From: JBDTOX01 sp039933015
GTDB lineage: Bacteria > Pseudomonadota > Gammaproteobacteria > Burkholderiales > Methylophilaceae
Direction of reading: 5' to 3'
DNA length: 11,457 nt
Assembly: GCA_039933015.1 (NCBI GenBank)
Contig: JBDTOX010000113.1
Span: 1-11,457, forward strand
The translations under genes were made by a program, and so were the position numbers. Below, piece by piece: positions 1 through 7,136 of this stretch; position 1 is the first letter of the stretch; the number at the start of each line of letters is the position of its first letter. The notes under the pieces are model-generated. The model was not told the DNA's origin, made no database searches, and saw only the letters and a program-made list of their open reading frames with translations.

Positions 1-1650
1 CGGCACCGTGGAAATAAAAATGATGTCGTTATCATTTTCAGTCTGATAGAGCGCCGCATTCCATCGCAGGGTATCGGAAAGCTGTCCGCGCATGCCGCCC
101 TCCCAGGTCTTCGACACAACGGCCTTGAGCGGTGGGTCAGACAGAAACGCATTGGGCAATGCACACGGATGGTCGGGGTCCGCACATGAAAGCTCCACCG
201 GAGTCGCAGCACGCATGCCTTCGTTGTAGGCGCCGTAAAAGCCCATCGCCTTGCTCGGATTATAGTTAAAACCAATGGCCGGGTTAAAGCGGTTGTAGAC
301 ATGATCTCCATCCAGCGAAGTGCCTTCCGGCAGGTTATCTCCCGCAAGTTTGATCTTGGCGACGTTATAGCGGCCGGAGAGCGTGAGGTGCAGTTGCTCG
401 GTCAAGGAGAACGTGTCCGTCGCAAACACACCATAGTAATCATTGCGGGTTTTCAAGCGCACAGTTGGACTAAAATCAGGGTCTGATGGATCGGCAACGG
501 TCTGATGATCGCCGACGACAATCGCATCCTGGATGTCACTGGAGAATTTTACCCGGCCAAAATCAGCGCTGGCACCTACTGTAAATTGATTCTTATGTTT
601 CCCCATATCGCCCAGCAAAGTGAGCTGCACAGCCGCGCCGAAACCATCCTGATCAGTAGTGCTGTTAATAATCTCCCCCGTGGTAGCTGTCTCCACATTG
701 CTGTTCGAACCGCTAATCTGATTCTTGCGATAATAGATATTGGCTGCAACCAGCTTGTCGTCTGTGATGAAATGGCTGCCTTTGAGATTAATCATTGCCA
801 GCTGGTTACCTATGCTGTCCGGCCATGAATAAGCCTGCTTGCGGTTATTGAACATCGACAGCGGCAACGCTTGGGTGCCGTGCAGATCGGTATCAGCAAG
901 CATGATGCTTAAATCAAGATCACTCTTGTCGTCTTGCCAGCCTACTTTGGTAAATAGCTGGTCCACTGCACTATTTGAATGATTACGCCACCCGTCTTCA
1001 CGAAACGTGTTGCCAGCAACAAAATAATCTACCGCCCCGCTTTGCCCGCCCGCTTCCATTTGAAAAGCTCGCCGTCCCCAGGAACCGCCAGAAGCCGTTG
1101 CAGAAAAACCGGGGAACCCGGCACCACTCTTGGTATGCAGAGACAGTGCGCCACCTAATGTATTCAGGCCAAATACCGGGTTGGAGCCAGGAATAAGATT
1201 GATTCCGGCGATGGCATTGGCAGGCACCAGATCCCAATTGACGACGTCGCCAAACGGTTCGTTGACGCGCACGCCATCCAGAAATACCGAAATCCCCTGT
1301 GGCGTACCCAGCAAGGGCGAAGCCGTAAAACCGCGATAGGTAACATCCGCCTGATACGGGTTAGAAACAGTGTTATTGGTGCTCACAGAACTTAAATTAG
1401 TGTCCAGATACTCTGAAATATCCAGGCTATGCTGCTGTTGCAATGATTTTGACGAAACCGCCTGCACATTGGCCGGCACTTGATCAACAGGGGTGCCAAT
1501 GCCTGGCAATGGTGTAGTAGAGACCACTTCAATAGTGCCGGTCTCCATGATTTCTGCTTTATTTTCCGCAAGTGCTGATTGCGGCAGCGCATAAAGCGCG
1601 ACCACCGCTGCAAAAATTGCCTTGGCATTAAACAGCTGCATATCCCTCAT
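1..1650 (-). CDS. TonB-dependent outer-membrane receptor, N-terminal 550 residues (3' end cut by window edge)
   Basis: Active uptake of a ligand across the outer membrane, powered by TonB-ExbBD, is the family role; the substrate cannot be read here. I translated the minus strand and the frame stays open from the ATG at 1650 to base 1 with no stop. Residues 1-28 form a signal peptide (hydrophobic core about 11-22, ending ALA before E29). A TonB-box-like TIEVVS lies at about 39-44. The plug domain spans about 55-175, with VFLDGVRVNEPFGD (122-135) and the family hallmark NTLGGALS (163-170). Barrel strands rich in aromatic and polar residues follow. Two cysteines (489, 496; CADPDHPC) sit in a probable extracellular loop and could form a disulfide. 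Family members usually have 650-800 residues, so about 100-250 are missing at the left. The start at 1650 is preferred over the ATG at 1641 because of a well-spaced ribosome site. Siderophore, vitamin or metal-complex transport are all possible. Confidence 0.93.
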   Translation of the reverse strand, partial: MRDMQLFNAKAIFAAVVALYALPQSALAENKAEIMETGTIEVVSTTPLPGIGTPVDQVPANVQAVSSKSLQQQHSLDISEYLDTNLSSVSTNNTVSNPYQADVTYRGFTASPLLGTPQGISVFLDGVRVNEPFGDVVNWDLVPANAIAGINLIPGSNPVFGLNTLGGALSLHTKSGAGFPGFSATASGGSWGRRAFQMEAGGQSGAVDYFVAGNTFREDGWRNHSNSAVDQLFTKVGWQDDKSDLDLSIMLADTDLHGTQALPLSMFNNRKQAYSWPDSIGNQLAMINLKGSHFITDDKLVAANIYYRKNQISGSNSNVETATTGEIINSTTDQDGFGAAVQLTLLGDMGKHKNQFTVGASADFGRVKFSSDIQDAIVVGDHQTVADPSDPDFSPTVRLKTRNDYYGVFATDTFSLTEQLHLTLSGRYNVAKIKLAGDNLPEGTSLDGDHVYNRFNPAIGFNYNPSKAMGFYGAYNEGMRAATPVELSCADPDHPCALPNAFLSDPPLKAVVSKTWEGGMRGQLSDTLRWNAALYQTENDNDIIFISTVP

Positions 1651-1658
1651 TTATTCTG

Positions 1659-1664
1659 CTCCCC
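1659..1664 (-). promoter_or_regulatory. Ribosome binding site of the TonB receptor gene
   Basis: The minus strand reads GGGGAG, then 8 bases, then the ATG at 1650. That spacing is right for the first of two nearby in-frame ATGs (1650 and 1641); from the second it would be 17 bases. It therefore decides the start in favour of 1650. Confidence 0.7.
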
Positions 1665-1751
1665 ATTCGTGCTGTTCACCAGAATTGTTATTCATATTGG
1701 TAACCCCGTTGTGATATATCAAGTGCCATGCCACTCATATGCTATTTAAGG

Positions 1752-1783
1752 TCTATATTAATCAATTAGCTACATGTACATGT
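1752..1783 (-). promoter_or_regulatory. Weak promoter candidate with overlapping 12-base palindrome, upstream of the TonB receptor gene
   Basis: On the minus strand TGTACA (1775-1780, 4 of 6 matches to a sigma-70 -35 box) is followed after 17 bases by TATAGA (1752-1757, 4 of 6 to a -10 box). The predicted transcript would start near 1745, giving a leader of about 95 bases before the receptor start. The -35 candidate lies inside ACATGTACATGT (1772-1783), a perfect 12-base palindrome that could be a repressor operator. The region is AT-rich, so chance matches are likely. A second candidate, TTGTAT-16 bases-TACAAT, lies farther upstream within about 1818-1846. Neither is strong; this is inference from pattern only. 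Confidence 0.25.
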
Positions 1784-1851
1784 TAACTTAATATGACAAG
1801 TCTAGTCGAATTGTGTTGATTGTAAATAGTCTCTGGCTGTATACAACCGGC

Positions 1852-4371
1852 TCATATACTTTGTAGCAACTGCCTTGGCGTCTGATTCAGAAACCCGCGC
1901 ACGCCAAACCAGGCCGCTAATGGCACCAGCAAAGAAGCACCGAGCAAAGCCAGCAGAGCCAAAGAGTAATTGAATTGATAAGGGATATTCAGCACCCGGA
2001 CGCTGATGTAATACGCCAGAGCACTTGCGGCTACTGTAGCCACTATCGCGGCCAGCAGCCCTATACAGAAAAACTCGGTCAGTACCGCCGCTACCACCTG
2101 ACGCCTTTTAGCGCCGAGCACGCGCAACAAGGTAGCTTCGCGCACACGCTCGTCGCGCGTGGCTACCAGCGCGGCATACAGCACTGCGATGCCCGCAAGC
2201 AGGCTAAAACCAAATACATATTCCACCGCATGCGACATTTTATTCATGATGCCGCGCACTTGCTCCATGAGCGCGGCAACATCAATCACAGTCAGGTTAG
2301 GAAAGCGCCGTATGAGCTGGTTCAGCTTATCCTCATGCCCCAGCGGCAGATGAAAGCTGGATATGAAGCTTGCAGGGAAAGCATCGAGTACGCCAGGGGG
2401 GGTCACTGCAAAGAAATTGACACGCATGGTATCCCACTCCACCTTGCGCAAACTGGTAACAGTGAGCGTGAGCCTGGTTCCAGCAATGTCGTAAGTCAAA
2501 CGATCACCTAATTTGATGCCCAGGCTCTTTGCCACCCCCTGCTCTAATGACAACATGGGTTTGCCATATTCGTCAGTTCGCCACCAGCGGCCGGCCAGTA
2601 ATTGGTTATCTGTCTGCATCTGTGCAATTTGGGAAAGATTGAATTCCCGCTCGGCCAGTCGCCTGACTCCTTCATCCTGGTATTTTTTAGTGTCCAGTGG
2701 ACGATTATTCAATGCCACCAGCCGTCCACGTACCATAGGAAAAACTTCGGTCTTGCTTATGCCGGCCTGCGTATAAAATACTTTAACGCCTACTATCTGC
2801 GCTGGCTGGATATTGATAATGAATCGATTCGGCGCATCAGGCGGTAAAGATGCCTGCCAGCTGCTCAATAAATCCCCGCGCACTAAAGCCAGCAGTATTA
2901 ACGCCATGAGCCCAAAACTAAAACCGATGACTTGAGCAATCGTCATGCCAGGGCGACGTTTTAAGCCAGCAAGGCCAAGGCTCCATGCGCCATTGTTCCA
3001 TGCACCATGGCCCGCCTTTGACATTTTCTGCAGTAGTTTGCTGCCGGCATAAGTCAGCGCTCCTGCCATCAGCAGCAAAGCAAAAAATGCCAGCAAGGTT
3101 ACACTGCCTATCTTAAAATCCCCCGCATGCCAGAAAACCATGCCAGCCATGACAATCACCGCAGGCAAGAAACTTAACCAGCCTGCGGTGTGCAGATCAC
3201 CAAGGTCGCGGCGCAAAATACGCAAAGCGGGTACATCCCGCAAGCGCAGCAAATGTGGCCAGACCACCGCCAGCATAGTAGCGAAGCCAGCGGCCATGCC
3301 GCTTAACGCCGGCATCCAGCCTGGGCTTGGCAATGCTTCCAAAAACAGCCTCCCAGCCAGCGCAGCCAACCCTGCCTGTGCAGCAAAACCCAGCAAACAC
3401 CCGACCACACTACCGAGCAAGGCTAACAACAGGGTTTGATACATCAGAATTCGCACTATAAGACGCTTGGAAGCGCCGAAACAGCGCATGAGCGCATAAG
3501 TATCCAGGCTGGTTTGCACATACGGCAGGCTCGCCAGAAACATGGCAACCATAGCCAGTATCACACCGACCATGGCTGACAAACCCAGGAATTGTTGCGC
3601 TTTTTCCAGCGCGCTTTTCATTTCCGGTCGCGCAGAACGTACATCTTCCACACGCTCACCGCGCGCTAGCTGTGGTTTTGCCCACGCTGCATAGTCTTGA
3701 ATGGCTTTTGCATCCGAGGCGATGAGCAATTGATATTTAACGCGGCTGCCAAACTGGATTAATTGGGTTGAAGGTACATCTACAGCGTTCATCAACAAAC
3801 GCGGAGCTATGCTGAACATATCACCACCACGTGAGGGCTCACGCTGCAAAATAGCAGCAACCTGCATTTTACGCTCGCCCACCTCTACGCTATCACCTAC
3901 CTTAACAGCCAGCAGATTAGCCAGCCTTGGCTCCATCCAGACCGTGCCTGGAGCTGGAATTGTATTGGCTGTACTGCCTGCACTTGCTACTTGATTAGCG
4001 TCTGCCTGGGTGGAAATGGTCAACTGACCACGTAACGGAAAACCTGCATTCACGGCTTTAATCTCTGCCAACTGGCTCAATTTTCCTTGCGCTATCATGC
4101 TGGGGAATGCCAGTGTGCTGGTGGATTGGAGCTTGAGTCGCCGCGCTTCCAGCTCGTATTTTTGCGGTAGCGCGTGATCTGCGGAGACGACTAGATCGCC
4201 GCCTAATAACAAACCGCCTTGCCTCACCAACGCAGATTGTATGCGGTCGGTGAAAAAACCCACGGCAGTGGTCGCGGCAACGGCTAATACCAGGGCCAGG
4301 AGCAGCACCCGGACTGCGCCTGAGGCCCAGTGACTGCGTAATTGACGCCAAGCCAGCGATAAGGCGATCAT
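1852..4371 (-). CDS. ybbP: ABC transporter permease, FtsX/MacB superfamily, YbbP type
   Basis: Inner-membrane partner of the ATPase encoded just upstream. In the MacB/FtsX superfamily the permease passes ATP-driven motion to the periplasm rather than forming a classic channel. The 839 residues show about ten hydrophobic segments: 20-41, 262-286, 308-338, 355-376, 398-416, 422-442, 476-498, 715-737, 763-790 and 802-824. Two FtsX repeats lie at about 262-385 and 715-830, each with the family turn (ALMRCFGASKR at 293-303; TLLRVLGAKRR at 747-757). Large periplasmic domains fill 42-260 and about 500-714; the second carries VEWDTMRVNFFAV (644-656), which I associate with the YbbP branch. Length is close to E. 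coli YbbP (about 804). The ATG overlaps the ATPase stop codon (ATGA), so translation is probably coupled. A LolC/E-like lipoprotein exporter is less likely because it is half this length with a single FtsX repeat. Confidence 0.92.
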   Translation of the reverse strand: MIALSLAWRQLRSHWASGAVRVLLLALVLAVAATTAVGFFTDRIQSALVRQGGLLLGGDLVVSADHALPQKYELEARRLKLQSTSTLAFPSMIAQGKLSQLAEIKAVNAGFPLRGQLTISTQADANQVASAGSTANTIPAPGTVWMEPRLANLLAVKVGDSVEVGERKMQVAAILQREPSRGGDMFSIAPRLLMNAVDVPSTQLIQFGSRVKYQLLIASDAKAIQDYAAWAKPQLARGERVEDVRSARPEMKSALEKAQQFLGLSAMVGVILAMVAMFLASLPYVQTSLDTYALMRCFGASKRLIVRILMYQTLLLALLGSVVGCLLGFAAQAGLAALAGRLFLEALPSPGWMPALSGMAAGFATMLAVVWPHLLRLRDVPALRILRRDLGDLHTAGWLSFLPAVIVMAGMVFWHAGDFKIGSVTLLAFFALLLMAGALTYAGSKLLQKMSKAGHGAWNNGAWSLGLAGLKRRPGMTIAQVIGFSFGLMALILLALVRGDLLSSWQASLPPDAPNRFIINIQPAQIVGVKVFYTQAGISKTEVFPMVRGRLVALNNRPLDTKKYQDEGVRRLAEREFNLSQIAQMQTDNQLLAGRWWRTDEYGKPMLSLEQGVAKSLGIKLGDRLTYDIAGTRLTLTVTSLRKVEWDTMRVNFFAVTPPGVLDAFPASFISSFHLPLGHEDKLNQLIRRFPNLTVIDVAALMEQVRGIMNKMSHAVEYVFGFSLLAGIAVLYAALVATRDERVREATLLRVLGAKRRQVVAAVLTEFFCIGLLAAIVATVAASALAYYISVRVLNIPYQFNYSLALLALLGASLLVPLAAWFGVRGFLNQTPRQLLQSI

Positions 4372-5072
4372 GTAGTGGTGAATTCCTCGCTTAATCCTTC
4401 AACTTGCAGTTGGCCATCCCGTAGCCTCAAAACACGTTGGCAGCGTTCGGCAAGGGCTAAATCATGCGTGACCAGTATTAACGTTGTGCCCACTTCAGCA
4501 TTCAAGGTAAACAACAATTCAATGATACTCTGGCCAGTTACGGCATCCAGATTGCCAGTGGGCTCGTCGGCAAACAAAATCGCTGGTTTGGGTGCAAACG
4601 CGCGCGCGATTGCCACCCGCTGCTGTTCCCCGCCTGATAACTGTCTGGGATAATGTGATAAGCGCTGCCCCAGCCCTACCCTGACAAGGGCTGCCTGTGC
4701 CAGTGTGTTTGCATCCTTGCAGCCAGCCAGCTGTAAAGGCAGCATGACATTCTCTAATGCAGTCAATGAAGGCAGTAACTGAAACGACTGAAAAACAAAC
4801 CCCATGCTTTTCCCACGTACCGCTGCACGGCCATCTTCATCCAACTCACCAATATCGTCGCCGTTAATCAGCACTTTCCCGCTACTGGGGCTGTCCAACC
4901 CCGCCAGCAAGCCTAATAAGGTGGATTTACCCGAACCTGAACTACCAACTATGGCCAGTGTTTCGCCGTGTGTTACCACCAGATCAAGATCGTGCAGAAT
5001 CGTCAGCAGGGTATCGCTGCTGCTAACATGCTTATTAAGTTTAACGACTTCAACCGCTAAAGGTGTGCGCAT
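4368..5072 (-). CDS. ybbA: ABC transporter ATP-binding protein, YbbA type
   Basis: Cytoplasmic ATPase that drives the YbbP permease. All nucleotide-binding motifs are present in 234 residues: Walker A GSSGSGKS (43-50), Q-loop Q95 in FVFQSFQLLP, signature LSGGEQQR (145-152), Walker B ILFADEP (165-171) with catalytic E170, D-loop NLDA, and switch histidine H203 in VTHD. The compact size and the FQSFQLLP and LSGGEQQRVAIARAF blocks place it in the LolD/MacB/FtsE group; the match to E. coli YbbA is close along its length. An in-frame TAA at 5079-5081, three codons upstream, leaves the ATG at 5072 as the only reasonable start. Its Shine-Dalgarno is weak (CGGA, about 10 bases upstream). The gene starts 3 bases from the divergent tesA, so its promoter must lie inside the tesA coding region. 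It is first in an operon with ybbP. Confidence 0.94.
   Translation of the reverse strand: MRTPLAVEVVKLNKHVSSSDTLLTILHDLDLVVTHGETLAIVGSSGSGKSTLLGLLAGLDSPSSGKVLINGDDIGELDEDGRAAVRGKSMGFVFQSFQLLPSLTALENVMLPLQLAGCKDANTLAQAALVRVGLGQRLSHYPRQLSGGEQQRVAIARAFAPKPAILFADEPTGNLDAVTGQSIIELLFTLNAEVGTTLILVTHDLALAERCQRVLRLRDGQLQVEGLSEEFTTT
5059..5065 (+). promoter_or_regulatory. Ribosome binding site of tesA, inside the ybbA coding region
   Basis: The plus strand reads AAAGGTG, 10 bases before the ATG at 5076. It partly overlaps an in-frame TAA (5058-5060), which rules out any start further upstream. The same bases encode the first codons of ybbA on the other strand. Confidence 0.55.
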
Positions 5073-5075
5073 CCA

Positions 5076-5729
5076 ATGTTATTCCGACTATTGTTACTCA
5101 TTGTCTTAAACGCTGTTATAGCAAGCTCCGGCCTGGCAGCAACGCCTGCAACCGCGCCTACTATCCTGGTGTATGGCGACAGCCTCTCAGCGGCTTATGG
5201 CATACCACGCGATCAGGGCTGGGTGGCCCTGCTGCAACAACACCTGGAAAGCCAGGGGCTACCGCATCGAGTCGCCAATGCAAGCATCAGCGGGGAGACC
5301 ACCAGCGGTGGCGCAAGCCGCATGAAGTCTGTGCTTGAACAATACCAGCCCGATATTGTGCTGCTTGAACTCGGTGCCAATGATGGCCTACGCGGCTTAC
5401 CACTGGCCGATATACAGCGCAATCTGGTAGCCATGATTGAAGCCAGCCAGGCTGCAAAAGCCCGTGTCGTGCTATTAGGCATGAAGATTCCACCGAACTA
5501 CGGGCCACATTACACGCGGCAATTCGCTGAATGCTATGCCATGCTTGCACAACGTTACCACCTGCCTCTCGTAACATTTTTCCTGACTGGCATTGCAGGT
5601 AGACCAGAACTCGTTCTGGATGACGGCTTGCATCCTACCGCAGCAGCACAACCTATGATTCTGAATACTGTATGGAAAGTATTACAGCCAGAACTTGACA
5701 GAAAACCTGTAAAGCCCTCAAAAAGATAA
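5076..5729 (+). CDS. tesA: Periplasmic SGNH-family thioesterase/lysophospholipase (TesA, arylesterase)
   Basis: Hydrolyses acyl thioesters and esters, including lysophospholipids, in the periplasm, by analogy with E. coli TesA (thioesterase I, protease I, lysophospholipase L1). Residues 1-22 form a signal peptide (hydrophobic core 5-17, probable cleavage after GLAA). There is no lipobox cysteine, so the product should be soluble. The SGNH blocks are intact: GDSLS (34-38, nucleophile S36), SGETTSGG (72-79, oxyanion G73), GANDG (100-104, N102) and DGLHPT (183-188, D183 and H186 of the triad). At 217 residues it is slightly longer than E. coli TesA (208), mainly at the C-terminus, which ends in a basic RKPVKPSKR tail. 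The stop at 5058-5060 fixes the start. It diverges from ybbA and converges on tilS, with 3-base gaps on both sides. In E. coli tesA and ybbAP are also divergent neighbours, which supports the name. Confidence 0.95.
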   Translation: MLFRLLLLIVLNAVIASSGLAATPATAPTILVYGDSLSAAYGIPRDQGWVALLQQHLESQGLPHRVANASISGETTSGGASRMKSVLEQYQPDIVLLELGANDGLRGLPLADIQRNLVAMIEASQAAKARVVLLGMKIPPNYGPHYTRQFAECYAMLAQRYHLPLVTFFLTGIAGRPELVLDDGLHPTAAAQPMILNTVWKVLQPELDRKPVKPSKR

Positions 5730-5732
5730 GCA

Positions 5733-7136
5733 TCAAGCCTGCTGCCAGACGATCACCAAGCCCGGTTCCTGTTCGCCAGCCTGCATACTGCAGGCCACGC
5801 CCACACCGGGAACAACTGCCAGCACATCATCGCAGTAAATCAGCGGCAACCTTTCCCTCTGCCAAGGCGGCATATTGGCTTCTTGCAGCAGGTGTTTGAG
5901 CGTTCGTGTCGGCTTGGCTAATTCCGGTTTAAACCGTTCGCCACCCATGCGGTGCGAAATTCTTAACTTGTTAATACCCAGGCGCGCAAAAGCAAGCCCA
6001 CATCCTGTTTTCTGCTCAAAAACCAGGCGACTGTTATCTGGCAGGCATAATTCCGATTCCCCCTGCCAGACCATAGCAATGGGCAAGGTAACTGCATTAA
6101 ATTCCAGATAGGCAAATTCACGATAACGCCTGAGCCACACACCATTTGCGCTATCGACTGCTATCTTGACGCCAGCATCTGTCCTGGCGCTTAGCAATTG
6201 CCGTAGCATTTCCCGCAATCGATGGCTGCCGGGCAATGCTTGTTGATTACTGGACAGCCACCAGCGCAGCAGGTTCCGGGCACGTGGCTCAGACAGGCTT
6301 GTCAACCCAGCCAAACTCAACTGCTGACCTTGTTGATATTGGGCGGCATCAATTTCCGCCAATTCGTCTAACAGCTGCGAGGCCTCAGCGCTATGCGCGG
6401 CCGACCTTGCCAAGGTATGCTTGGCGGCGGGAAAACGCTGCTCCAGCACAGGCAGTATTTGGTGACGACAATAGTTGCGGTCGTAGCCCACATCGTGGTT
6501 ACTTTCATCTTCCACCCATTGCAGGCTACGATGCTGTGCAAAAGCGGCAAGCTCAGCCCGCGGAATATCCAATAGCGGCCGTAACAAACGCCTGCCTTCG
6601 TCCCGCTTAGCCATGCCAGACATACCTTTAGCGCCCGCACCTCGCATCAACTGCAGCAAAAGCGTTTCCGCCTGGTCATCCTCATGATGTGCCAGCAGTA
6701 TGTAATCGGCTGGCACCCTCATTAAAGCTTCATAACGCGCATTACGTGCGGCGGCTTCCAGGCCGAGCCCGCTATTGAGCGGGACCTGCACATGCTCGAT
6801 CTGCAAGGGAATATTCAAGGAAGCACAGGTTGCGCTGCAAAAATTGGCCCAGTCATCTGCGTTGGGGCTGAGGCCGTGATGAATATGCATGGCCCGCAAA
6901 TCGAAGTTCAGATTACGTCGCGCTAGCGCCAACAACTCCAGCAATACGCGCGAATCCAGTCCGCCGCTAAAGGCCAGCAGCAAGGTTTTACCTGATTGAG
7001 CAAGGGGTAGAAGCAGACTTTCAAGATGCGTTTGCAGGCGTTCTACTACATCCCCGGCCGGATGCCCGGCCGGTCTTTTGGAAGGACTGCGCGAACTGGA
7101 GGGGTTATTTGGCAGCGACTTCTTTGTATTTGCCAT
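5733..7136 (-). CDS. tilS: tRNA(Ile)-lysidine synthase TilS
   Basis: Attaches lysine to C34 of the CAU anticodon tRNA-Ile, using ATP, so that it reads AUA and is charged with isoleucine; essential in most bacteria. The 467 residues contain the PP-loop SGGLDS (57-62) at the end of a hydrophobic strand, MHIHHGLS (83-90), and the family block LLAHHEDDQAETLLLQLMRG (147-166). The central substrate-binding region (about 250-330) and a C-terminal TilS_C domain (about 390-460, with RMGGERFKP at 396-404) follow, as in the E. coli-type long form (about 430 residues). The first 30 residues are a polar Ser/Lys/Pro/Asn-rich extension without similarity I recognise. Its first 10 codons overlap the end of accA in another frame. 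A TGA at 7140-7142 directly upstream leaves ATG 7136 as the only early start. No strong Shine-Dalgarno is visible, so coupling to accA translation is likely. Confidence 0.96.
   Translation of the reverse strand: MANTKKSLPNNPSSSRSPSKRPAGHPAGDVVERLQTHLESLLLPLAQSGKTLLLAFSGGLDSRVLLELLALARRNLNFDLRAMHIHHGLSPNADDWANFCSATCASLNIPLQIEHVQVPLNSGLGLEAAARNARYEALMRVPADYILLAHHEDDQAETLLLQLMRGAGAKGMSGMAKRDEGRRLLRPLLDIPRAELAAFAQHRSLQWVEDESNHDVGYDRNYCRHQILPVLEQRFPAAKHTLARSAAHSAEASQLLDELAEIDAAQYQQGQQLSLAGLTSLSEPRARNLLRWWLSSNQQALPGSHRLREMLRQLLSARTDAGVKIAVDSANGVWLRRYREFAYLEFNAVTLPIAMVWQGESELCLPDNSRLVFEQKTGCGLAFARLGINKLRISHRMGGERFKPELAKPTRTLKHLLQEANMPPWQRERLPLIYCDDVLAVVPGVGVACSMQAGEQEPGLVIVWQQA
5779..5795. other. 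Perfect 7-bp inverted repeat with 3-base loop in the 3' end of tilS
   Basis: Arms GCCTGCA and TGCAGGC flank TAC. It lies about 50 bases past the tesA stop and within the last codons of tilS. Neither strand has a T-run after it, so it is not a typical intrinsic terminator. It could form in a tesA read-through transcript or in tilS mRNA, where it might protect an RNA end. Confidence 0.4.
7054..7073. other. Strong GC hairpin near the start of tilS, 32 bases past the accA stop
   Basis: Two copies of CCGGCCGG, itself a palindrome, flank a 4-base spacer (ATGC on the plus strand). All 8 pairs are G-C or C-G. In the accA-tilS transcript the hairpin begins about 32 bases after the accA TAA (7105-7107) and is preceded by an A-rich AAAAGA. 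On the plus strand it is followed by TCTTTT, so in that orientation it resembles an intrinsic terminator for antisense transcription. In protein terms it encodes the duplicated PAGHPAG at residues 22-28 of TilS. Confidence 0.6.

Noticed and set aside
17..38. AT-rich inverted repeat, AAAATGAT and ATCATTTT around 6 bases, reminiscent of a Fur-like site or hairpin
   Set aside because: It lies deep in the receptor coding region, encodes ordinary residues (ENDNDIIF) and has few GC pairs, so it is neither a credible operator for this gene nor a terminator.
505..828. 107-codon open frame on the plus strand within the receptor gene
   Set aside because: The minus-strand receptor frame is continuous and conserved across it; the plus-strand product resembles nothing I know.
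1975..2511. 178-codon open frame on the plus strand, antisense to ybbP
   Set aside because: The ybbP protein on the other strand is clearly conserved; the antisense frame has no recognisable domain, no ribosome site I can support, and is rich in His/Arg/Gln as shadow frames are.
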